Shown: in pieces, positions 15,273-21,851 of the stretch | How positions within the stretch are numbered: position 1 is the stretch's first letter | Layout of the letters: each line of letters opens with the position of its first letter | Assembly (NCBI GenBank): GCA_964540925.1 | Contig: CAZIOR010000009.1 | Location: 1-23,815 of the forward strand | Reading direction: 5' to 3' | Source: CAZFRF01 sp964540925 | GTDB lineage: Bacteria; Patescibacteriota; Microgenomatia; Levybacterales; UBA12049 | DNA length: 23,815 nucleotides | The notes under the pieces: generated by a model | Databases searched by the model: none | What the model was told of the DNA's origin: nothing | What the model saw: only the letters and a program-made list of their open reading frames with translations | Made by a program: the position numbers and the translations under genes

Positions 15273-16289
15273 ATGCAACTAAAAAAACTTATTATCTTTA
15301 GCACACAAATAGTAGTACTGCTAGTTTTAGCCTCAAAACTAGAACTTGCTCAAAAAGCGATGGCTCAAGAAGTATCTTTAGGTATCTATCCACCTATTAT
15401 GCAGATCGACTCAACTCCGCCTTCTGAACCTAAAGCTGATGTTTTTTTAGAAAACAATACAGAATCAAGTGTTGATTTAAATATTGTAATCAAGCCCTTC
15501 TCTGCTTCCCCTAGTAAGGATGGACAGCTTCAGATCGAAGATACTTTCTCTAATTTTCCGGATCCGTTATTTGCTAATAGAATAAAGATACTTGATGAGG
15601 GGGAAGCTGTGAAAAGTATTACTCTTGCACCCAAACAAGGCAAAAAACTCCAACTCAGCTTACAAATACCAAGCAACGAGGAAAAAGGAGACTATTACTT
15701 TAGCGTTCTTTTTGTATCAAAAAATAACAACTCTAATCTAGCCAACTCTTCACTAGCCACAGCTGCAATTGCCATGAATGTACTACTTACTGTTGGACCC
15801 AAAGGACCAACTGAAGGCTATATTAAAGAATTTAGTACTCCTTTTTTAAAAGATAGTGGTCCTGTTCCTTTTACTATAAATGTAGTTAATAAAAGCGATC
15901 ACTTCATTAACCCTCAAGGCAGAATTGTCATTAAAAATATGTTTAATCAAGTAATTGGCAAAGTAGATTTATTACCCGTAAATATTTTATCTAATTCTGA
16001 AAGACTTATTCCGGATTTAAAACAACAAAATCCAGATACAAAAGAATATGCTGCAATTAGAGATCTATTAGAATCTAACGCAAACCCTGTAGCTATTTGG
16101 CCAGAGAAATTTTTACTAGGCCCATATACCGCAACCTTAACTGTTAATCTTGGAGATAAATCAACTATTCTTTCTAGATCAATTACTTTCTTTGCATTTC
16201 CAATAAATTACCTAATTGGCATTATTTTACTCGTGATTATACTCATCTTTATACTAGTAAGGATAAGGAAATATAATAAAGTAAGTTAA
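15273..16289 (+). CDS. WxL-interacting-like (DUF916-type) membrane-anchored protein
   Basis: The 338-residue protein has a signal peptide (about 1-31, ending KAMAQ) and an N-terminal immunoglobulin-like domain (about 33-170) with the DUF916 pattern: LGIYPPIMQID, a VFLENNTESSVDLNIVI strand, a proline/lysine turn, and GDYYFSVLFV. A second domain follows (about 180-305), then a membrane helix (about 311-331) and a short basic tail RIRKYNKVS. In Firmicutes the same order (DUF916, a second domain, a membrane helix) marks WxL-interacting proteins that hold WxL proteins at the wall. It is immediately downstream of a WxL-like gene. The second domain is similar in layout to the protein at 17892-18872. 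Confidence 0.7.
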   Translation: MQLKKLIIFSTQIVVLLVLASKLELAQKAMAQEVSLGIYPPIMQIDSTPPSEPKADVFLENNTESSVDLNIVIKPFSASPSKDGQLQIEDTFSNFPDPLFANRIKILDEGEAVKSITLAPKQGKKLQLSLQIPSNEEKGDYYFSVLFVSKNNNSNLANSSLATAAIAMNVLLTVGPKGPTEGYIKEFSTPFLKDSGPVPFTINVVNKSDHFINPQGRIVIKNMFNQVIGKVDLLPVNILSNSERLIPDLKQQNPDTKEYAAIRDLLESNANPVAIWPEKFLLGPYTATLTVNLGDKSTILSRSITFFAFPINYLIGIILLVIILIFILVRIRKYNKVS

Positions 16290-16313
16290 TATATTTTTAT
16301 ACCTTAATACCCC

Positions 16314-16350
16314 TTGACTTCTTTTCAAAAACCGTACATATTAATAGTAG
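16314..16350 (+). promoter_or_regulatory. Surface-gene promoter, TTGACT with AATAGTAG motif
   Basis: TTGACT (16314-16319), a 17-base spacer and CATATT (16337-16342), directly followed by AATAGTAG (16343-16350). AATAGTA recurs at nearly the same distance from a TTGACW box upstream of the genes at 18965 and 21852. The ATG is at 16361. Confidence 0.6.
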
Positions 16351-16360
16351 TATTATCTAA

Positions 16361-17836
16361 ATGAAATCCTTATTGAAGCTAAATATCGCAGTATTATTTC
16401 TAATCCTGTTATCAGGCTTGTTTTTTGTTTCAAAATCAAATGCAGCTTCTCTAGCCCAAGCCTCAGACCAACTTACAACTTCTAGACCATCAGCAGCAGC
16501 ACCAATAACCGCAGCTTTTTCGTCTGGCGTAGGCCAAGTTACAGTTATTGATTTACCTGGAACTACGTATAACTCGGCATTGTGGCTTGCATCAGATAGC
16601 GCAACTTTCTTGAGAAACCTCGGAACACCAAGTGAGACCATTAATATCGCCTCCATGTCAGCAGCTAACACTCCATCAGCAAATCAAAGAACCCTATTTT
16701 TCACAGCAAATACTGCAGCGCAACATTTCTCAGGAGAGACAGTTATTACTCCAATTACTGCAACTCACACAATTTCTTTTAGAACAGTAACTGCAGTTCC
16801 AGGAAGCGGAAAAATAGTTCTTACCTTCCCCGGAGCAGGTAGCAACACTGCTTCCCCATCAGCAACTGGTTTTTCATTTAATAATATTGCATCTGGTCAA
16901 ATTCAAACTAATAATGTAACTTGCTCATCATGGACAATATCTGCGCCAACTATGACATGTAATATGAATGGATCTGGAATCGCAGCTAACACTACCGTTA
17001 CAATCTTACTTGGCTGCACAACCCAATCATCTGGAGTATGTACTGTATTTAATCCAAGACTGATTAACCCAGTTAAAACCACCCAAGCTTCAGGTACTGC
17101 TGATCAATGGAAAATTGGCATTAAGACTCAAGATGCCAGCGCAGTTGATTTAGATAGCTCAACGGTTGTTGCAGGCATAGTTGAATCTGTTCAGGTCCAA
17201 GGAACAGTTGATCCATATATGACTATGACAATTGCAGGAGTAGCTCATGGAACAAATATCGGCGCAAGCAACGGCTGCGGAGGATCTGATACAACTAATC
17301 CAGGACCTGGTCTTAATTCTACAGCCACCTTTGTTAACTTAGGAGCTATGTCTTCTGGACAAAGAAATATTTCCGCACAAACTATTCAAATTGATACCAA
17401 TGGCTCTTTTGGATACACGCTAACAGCTACTTCTTCAGGTAAATTTATTAACCCATCAACTGGAGTTTTCTTACCAGACGCTAATGATCAAGGCACTTCA
17501 GCTGGATTACAAGGCAACAGCGCTTCAAATGGAACTAATCCTGCACCTGTAGCGATCACCGCAGGTACACCAGCTTTCGGTATTCATCCTTGCTCAACCA
17601 GCGGCTCTCCTGCGCCAACACTACCATCAGGTTGGGGCTCTGGAGGAGGATCAGGCAACAAATTTGCTAATCCATGGAATGTTCAAACAAATGGTTACTA
17701 TGCACTACTCTCAAGCACATCAGCTCCTTCTGCATCAAGCATAACCACCATTGAATATGCAGCAACAGTAGCGCCAACAACACCAGCTGGAATATATACG
17801 ACAGTCTTTACATATGTAGCAACAGCTAGTTTTTAG
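16361..17836 (+). CDS. Secreted WxL-like surface protein, long form A
   Basis: The 491-residue protein has a signal peptide (about 1-29, ending KSNA). An N-terminal low-complexity segment (SDQLTTSRPSAAAP) leads into Ser/Thr/Gly/Asn-rich beta repeats, including a conserved strand block ATHTISFRTV and GKIVLTFPG. The C-terminal domain begins near residue 283 with DPYMTMTI, contains GSFGYTLTATSSGKF, and ends TTPAGIYTTVFTYVATASF. Cysteine pairs occur around residues 188-199 and in GCTTQSSGVC, and further cysteines lie in NGCGG and IHPC. There is no membrane anchor or LPXTG. It shares most of its residues with the protein at 18965-20413 and flanks the DUF916-like gene at 17892. Likely an adhesin or surface-layer component; its ligand is unknown. 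Confidence 0.7.
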   Translation: MKSLLKLNIAVLFLILLSGLFFVSKSNAASLAQASDQLTTSRPSAAAPITAAFSSGVGQVTVIDLPGTTYNSALWLASDSATFLRNLGTPSETINIASMSAANTPSANQRTLFFTANTAAQHFSGETVITPITATHTISFRTVTAVPGSGKIVLTFPGAGSNTASPSATGFSFNNIASGQIQTNNVTCSSWTISAPTMTCNMNGSGIAANTTVTILLGCTTQSSGVCTVFNPRLINPVKTTQASGTADQWKIGIKTQDASAVDLDSSTVVAGIVESVQVQGTVDPYMTMTIAGVAHGTNIGASNGCGGSDTTNPGPGLNSTATFVNLGAMSSGQRNISAQTIQIDTNGSFGYTLTATSSGKFINPSTGVFLPDANDQGTSAGLQGNSASNGTNPAPVAITAGTPAFGIHPCSTSGSPAPTLPSGWGSGGGSGNKFANPWNVQTNGYYALLSSTSAPSASSITTIEYAATVAPTTPAGIYTTVFTYVATASF

Positions 17837-17843
17837 GAAACAA

Positions 17844-17873
17844 TTGACAAGCTGAAATTAAAGTGCTCATAAT
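17844..17873 (+). promoter_or_regulatory. Promoter of the second DUF916-like gene
   Basis: TTGACA (17844-17849), an 18-base spacer and CATAAT (17868-17873). The leader to ATG 17892 is about 12 bases with no Shine-Dalgarno sequence. Unlike its neighbours at 16314 and 18912 it lacks AATAGTA. Confidence 0.6.
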
Positions 17874-17891
17874 GTAAATTAGTTTAAAAAT

Positions 17892-18872
17892 ATGAAACTG
17901 CCCAATTTACAATTAAAGAAAAGATTATTAATAGCTACAACTTTAGTTTTTGTATTTAGCGTTATAGGCGTAGCTACAGCTCAAGAACTTCAAAGAACAT
18001 TTACAGTTGTAAATCCTACAATCGATGTTAAATTAAACCCAGGAGCATATACCCAAGGAACGACCAAGGTTATTAATCAAAGCAATGCTCCATTAACTTT
18101 CGATATCAGTGTTCAAGACTATATTGTTTCCGATACAGCTGGCACACCTCAAATCTTACCTCCAAATACTTTAAGTAATAAATATTCTGCAGCAGCTTGG
18201 ATTGGAGTTTCCCCTGCTCAATTCACTTTAAAACCAGGCCAAACTCAAGTTGTAAATTATTATGTTCAAATTCCTTCCTATGCTAAACCAGGCGGACACT
18301 ATGCAGCAATTGTTACTAAGCCTCAAGTTCAAGGTGTAGAAAATGCAACCGGAGGAGTTGTAAATACTCAAATTGGTTCTCTTTTTTATGTAACAGTTAA
18401 CGGACCAGTTCAAGAATCAGCTTCAGTATCTAAATTCTTTTCTAATTTTCTTCATGAATATGGTCCAATTGATGTCTTAACTCAAATCAGAAACATGGGA
18501 GATTTGCATATTGCACCAAAAGGTACAGTAAAAGTAACAGGACTCTTCTTTAATCAGTCTCAAGATTTACCTACCCACAACATTTTCCCAGAAGCAGCTA
18601 GAGATTTTACTAATAAATTTGGCAATATGTTCATGTTTGGACCATACAAAGCTCAATTAACTGCATCATATGGTCAAAGTGGCAACCTTCCCCTAGTTGC
18701 ATCATTAACTTTCTGGGTTTTCCCTTGGAGACTCACAATAGTTATTATCCTAATCATAATTGCAGCAGTATTAGGTATGAAATATTACAAAAAGAGAAAA
18801 GGACAACACAAAACTCAACCTCAAGAAACTCATGTAAACCATGATGAGGGCGGAAATACAACCACTGTTTAA
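17892..18872 (+). CDS. WxL-interacting-like (DUF916-type) membrane-anchored protein, second copy
   Basis: The 326-residue protein has a signal peptide (about 1-31, ending ATAQ) and a DUF916-like immunoglobulin domain (about 35-150). The domain has NPGAYTQGTTKVINQSN, LTFDISVQDY, a FTLKPGQTQVVNYYVQIP block and GGHYAAIV. A second domain (about 165-275) is followed by a membrane helix (about 279-297) and a cytoplasmic tail that is first basic (KYYKKRKGQHK), then polar and histidine-containing. The design matches the protein at 15273-16289, though sequence identity is low, so this is an old duplication or a fast-evolving family. It lies between two near-identical WxL-like genes and is the obvious candidate to anchor both. 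Confidence 0.7.
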   Translation: MKLPNLQLKKRLLIATTLVFVFSVIGVATAQELQRTFTVVNPTIDVKLNPGAYTQGTTKVINQSNAPLTFDISVQDYIVSDTAGTPQILPPNTLSNKYSAAAWIGVSPAQFTLKPGQTQVVNYYVQIPSYAKPGGHYAAIVTKPQVQGVENATGGVVNTQIGSLFYVTVNGPVQESASVSKFFSNFLHEYGPIDVLTQIRNMGDLHIAPKGTVKVTGLFFNQSQDLPTHNIFPEAARDFTNKFGNMFMFGPYKAQLTASYGQSGNLPLVASLTFWVFPWRLTIVIILIIIAAVLGMKYYKKRKGQHKTQPQETHVNHDEGGNTTTV

Positions 18873-18911
18873 GCTTCGCAAATTTTGAACCTAAATTAAG
18901 CCTAAAAATCC

Positions 18912-18948
18912 TTGACAATTGATTTTAAAAATCAGATAGTAATAGTAG
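18912..18948 (+). promoter_or_regulatory. Surface-gene promoter, TTGACA with AATAGTAG motif
   Basis: TTGACA (18912-18917), a 17-base spacer and GATAGT (18935-18940), directly followed by AATAGTAG (18941-18948). The motif begins 29 bases after the start of the -35, exactly as at 16314. The ATG is at 18965. Confidence 0.65.
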
Positions 18949-18964
18949 CACTTATTTTTCTTAC

Positions 18965-20413
18965 ATGAGTATAAAAAAAATATTATTTACTACTACACTA
19001 CTAGTCTCTCTAGGCTTATTTTTAGCTCCTAAATCCGATGCAGCACTAACTAATGTTTCTGACCAATTATCGACTTCTAGGCCCTCTGCAGCGGCTCCAG
19101 TGGCCACGGGAATTTCCTCTGGCGTTGGTCAAGTAATTGTCACCGACTTACCAACGAGCGGATATAATTCTGCGCTCTGGATTTCTTCAGATTCAGCAAA
19201 ATTTTTAAATAACTTAGGCAATCCGACAGACACCTTAAACGTAGCCTCAATGTCTGCTGCTAACACACCTTCTTCAAACCAAAGAATAGTTTTTTTCACA
19301 GCTAGTACGACCAATGCCCACACTCAAGGAGAAACCTTAATTACTCCAATTACCGCAACTCACACTATTAGATTCACTACTGCAGCCTCAGTTGTAGGCG
19401 GCGGACATATTGTCATTACTTTCCCGGGCTCTGGTAGCAATACTGCTTCTCCATCGGCTACAGGTTTTTCATTTAATAATATTTCTTCTTCTGAAATCCA
19501 AACTAACAACGCAACTTGTTCAAGCTGGAATATTAGCGGATCAACTATGGATTGCACCTTAGATGGGTCTGGCATAAGTGCAGGAGCAACTGTTTCAGTT
19601 GAAATTGGCTGCACAACTAATACAAGTGGAACCTGCACCGCTTTTAAGCCTATGCTCATTAATCCAATTAAAAGTAGCAACAACTCTGGAACAGCAGATC
19701 AATGGAAAATTATCGTTAAAACCCAAAACAACTCAGGTGTAGATCAAGATTCAACTACAGCTATTGCTGGCATTATTGAATCTGTTCAGATTCAAGGAAC
19801 CATTGAACCATATATGACTATGACCATTTCAGGCGTAGCTAACGGAGCGAGCATTTGTGGAGACACAACTAATCCAGGCTCTGGACTTGACTCAACCTCA
19901 ACCTTTGTTAATTTAGGAAGCATTACTAGCGGTAAAAGAAATATCTCTGCTCAAAATATCCAAATAGATACTAATGGATCATACGGATACACTTTAACTG
20001 CAACCTCCTCTGGTCATTTTATAAATCCAGGAAGCGGAATCTTTCTTCCGGATGCAAATACAGGCAATAACGGATTAGGTCTTGCTGGCAATGACTCAAC
20101 AAATGGAACTAACCCTGCTCCAGCAGCTATTTCTACAGGCACTAATGCTTTTGGTATTCATCCCTGCATAGGCACAGGTAGCACAACCAGCCCTACAATA
20201 CCAACAGGCTGGGGTTCTGGAGGCGGAGCAAGTAATAAATATGCTAATCCTTGGAACTTAGGCACAAGTGGATTCTACGGTCTTCTAGCAACTACAAGTG
20301 GACCATCTGCTGTAAGCATAACTAGCATAGAATATGGAGCCACAATTTCTCCTACTGCACCAGCAGGAATTTACTCAACCACATTTACCTTTGTAGCTAC
20401 AGCTAATTTCTAA
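18965..20413 (+). CDS. Secreted WxL-like surface protein, long form B
   Basis: The 482-residue protein has a signal peptide (about 1-27, ending KSDA) and the same order of segments as form A: SDQLSTSRPSAAAP, a THTIRFTT and HIVITFPG strand block, a C-terminal domain starting with EPYMTMTI, and the ending TAPAGIYSTTFTFVATANF. Cysteine pairs are kept (CSSWNISGSTMDC and CTTNTSGTC), with IHPC near residue 399. The NGCGG stretch of form A is shortened here to ICGD. By eye well over half of the aligned residues are identical, while codons differ at many sites, so the duplication is not very recent. It ends three bases before the convergent surface gene on the other strand. Confidence 0.7.
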   Translation: MSIKKILFTTTLLVSLGLFLAPKSDAALTNVSDQLSTSRPSAAAPVATGISSGVGQVIVTDLPTSGYNSALWISSDSAKFLNNLGNPTDTLNVASMSAANTPSSNQRIVFFTASTTNAHTQGETLITPITATHTIRFTTAASVVGGGHIVITFPGSGSNTASPSATGFSFNNISSSEIQTNNATCSSWNISGSTMDCTLDGSGISAGATVSVEIGCTTNTSGTCTAFKPMLINPIKSSNNSGTADQWKIIVKTQNNSGVDQDSTTAIAGIIESVQIQGTIEPYMTMTISGVANGASICGDTTNPGSGLDSTSTFVNLGSITSGKRNISAQNIQIDTNGSYGYTLTATSSGHFINPGSGIFLPDANTGNNGLGLAGNDSTNGTNPAPAAISTGTNAFGIHPCIGTGSTTSPTIPTGWGSGGGASNKYANPWNLGTSGFYGLLATTSGPSAVSITSIEYGATISPTAPAGIYSTTFTFVATANF

Positions 20414-20416
20414 GTC

Positions 20417-21319
20417 CTAATATCCCATGAAGTACTCGTGATGAAGCGGTTTATGCCTCCTCAAAGCTTTAGTAAAGAAAATAACTAATCTATTGTGATA
20501 TAGAATCGTAAACTTCTCCGGCCAAAGCTTTAGAATAAGTATAATAATAAGGATAAAGACTGGTATAGCAATCCAAAATGGTGTTATGGTAAATGAAGTT
20601 AAGAATACCCAAATCTTTTTCCATAAGTTTATTAACCAAGCAATAAACTGCTCCCACCAAGATAAAGCTTTAAGTTGCACCTTTTTTTGAGGATCAAGAG
20701 ATGGTTTTGCATTAAGCTCTGCAGTTGAATAAAGTGAATATACTCCTGCCTTAACATTTTTAAGTTCAATTTGATAATAACCATTAGAATCAGCTGTGGT
20801 TGTATAGACCACATTTCCTACATGAACCGTAACGATCGCATATGGCATTGAATAACCCCAAGCAATAGCTGAGGAGCCTGCTGCAATCTCAGACCTGGAC
20901 AAACCTAAGGTTGGAGGCAAAAAGATATCTTCAATAGTTGTTTGACCTTCAATTGGCTTAAAAGTAAGACACGAGTATGATTCTCCAAGTCTTTTAAAAT
21001 CAACTGCATCAAAACAAACCTTAGAAAAACCCTTCTTAACTAATAAGTCTGTGACTGTAAAATATCCTTTTGAATCAGCAGTAGTAGCTTTTAAGAATGC
21101 TCCATCTGCTCCATACAAGACTATTGAAGCAAACGGCGCAATATAACCTTTTAATGTTAAATAATAATTACCAATAGTTCCTGAAACAGTTGTAGAAACA
21201 GAGCCTGGCCTTGGAGCTACCAAAGGAACTGCCTGTTGAGCTGAGGCAATATTCAGCTTTACTGAAAAAAGCAGAAGAAAAAAAGATAGAACAATAACTT
21301 TTTTGGGCAGATTCTTCAT
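20417..21319 (-). CDS. Surface protein with two carboxypeptidase-regulatory-like domains and a membrane anchor
   Basis: The 300-residue protein has a signal peptide (about 1-28, ending IASAQ). Two tandem beta-sandwich modules follow, with the pattern GYIAPFASIVLYG ... TTADSKGYFTV (about 50-110) and GYSMPYAIVTVHVG ... TTADSNGYYQI (about 155-205). This is the carboxypeptidase-regulatory-like/transthyretin-type repeat common in surface proteins. Trp-rich hydrophobic segments (about 222-243 and 248-268) and a basic cytoplasmic tail (ALRRHKPLHHEYF) anchor it. It faces form B on the opposite strand with a three-base gap. Probably a structural or binding protein of the same surface complex; the ligand is unknown. 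Confidence 0.7.
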   Translation of the reverse strand: MKNLPKKVIVLSFFLLLFSVKLNIASAQQAVPLVAPRPGSVSTTVSGTIGNYYLTLKGYIAPFASIVLYGADGAFLKATTADSKGYFTVTDLLVKKGFSKVCFDAVDFKRLGESYSCLTFKPIEGQTTIEDIFLPPTLGLSRSEIAAGSSAIAWGYSMPYAIVTVHVGNVVYTTTADSNGYYQIELKNVKAGVYSLYSTAELNAKPSLDPQKKVQLKALSWWEQFIAWLINLWKKIWVFLTSFTITPFWIAIPVFILIIILILKLWPEKFTILYHNRLVIFFTKALRRHKPLHHEYFMGY

Positions 21320-21330
21320 TATTTACTTTT

Positions 21331-21360
21331 ATTGTACATAGAAAAGAAGAATAAATACAA
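21331..21360 (-). promoter_or_regulatory. Promoter of the carboxypeptidase-regulatory-like gene
   Basis: On the minus strand: TTGTAT (21360-21355), an 18-base spacer and TACAAT (21336-21331), then 11 bases to the ATG at 21319. The leader should be only about four or five bases. Confidence 0.5.
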
Positions 21361-21718
21361 GCTCAAAGCTAAATATTTTATATAATATTTAGAATAAAAT
21401 CGATTTAATTGATTTTACAACCTAAACTTAATACAAATTTATCTTATCAATTAATTATAAATATTGCTAAAACTTCCCTTCTTAGGCATGTAACTTATTA
21501 ACTTTAAATACCTAGTTAATTTGTTTATTTAAATTTTATTTTCTAGACTTCAAAATCAATGTTATATTTTGTTATAGTTTGAAATATACAAAATAAAGAT
21601 AATTTAATTTACTTACCCTTTTAATTACCCCAAAAACCTCTTTTTTCCCGTGAAATTTAATTTTCATGAAATATATTAAACTGTATCAAAATATCCTATG
21701 GCTCTTTACTCTAGGTCA

Positions 21719-21755
21719 TTGACTTGAAAATTCATTTTTTTCTATTCTAATAGTA
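21719..21755 (+). promoter_or_regulatory. Surface-gene promoter, TTGACT with AATAGTA motif
   Basis: TTGACT (21719-21724), an 18-base spacer and TATTCT (21743-21748), directly followed by AATAGTA (21749-21755). This is the same module as at 16314 and 18912 with one extra spacer base. If used, the leader to ATG 21852 is about 95 bases and includes the triple TATAAT repeat. Confidence 0.55.
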
Positions 21756-21780
21756 TGAGTAAATTTTCTTTTTCACAGGG

Positions 21781-21807
21781 GTATAATTCGTATAATGCGT
21801 ATAATCT
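21781..21807 (+). repeat. Three tandem 9-bp repeats, each containing TATAAT
   Basis: GTATAATTC, GTATAATGC and GTATAATCT follow one another without a gap. Each holds a perfect -10 hexamer (21782-21787, 21791-21796, 21800-21805). No matching -35 lies 16-18 bases upstream of any copy, so they may be a regulator-binding array, a stack of weak -10 sites, or an RNA element in the leader of the giant gene. Confidence 0.75.
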
Positions 21808-21851
21808 CGTGCCTGCCTACTCTTTTTTAAATATTAAGAGTCACAGATAAA

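Larger units (their letters stand above)
21320..21851. other. Long AT-rich non-coding region between divergent surface genes
   Basis: At about 530 bases this is by far the longest non-coding stretch in an otherwise gene-packed window. It is very AT-rich, with no credible ORF, tRNA, CRISPR or insertion-sequence signature. Near 21651-21671 there is a short imperfect palindrome (TGAAA ... TTTCA). The right end holds a promoter, a triple 9-bp repeat and a small 6-bp inverted repeat (ACTCTT 21819-21824 and AAGAGT 21836-21841) just before the start codon of the giant gene. The left part gives no recognisable signal. Confidence 0.6.

Noticed and set aside
15273..18872. LPXTG-type sortase substrates among the membrane-anchored surface proteins
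   Set aside because: Both end in a membrane helix and basic tail, but no LPXTG-like pentapeptide precedes the helix, and the domain order fits DUF916-type anchor proteins.
19129..19683. Two minus-strand open frames inside long form B
   Set aside because: They are antisense to a gene with a signal peptide and full-length paralogue. Repetitive Ser/Thr/Ala codons tend to leave the opposite strand open.
21781..21807. CRISPR array or iteron origin
   Set aside because: Three 9-bp units without spacers are too short and few for CRISPR, and there is no replication initiator gene or DnaA-box cluster nearby.
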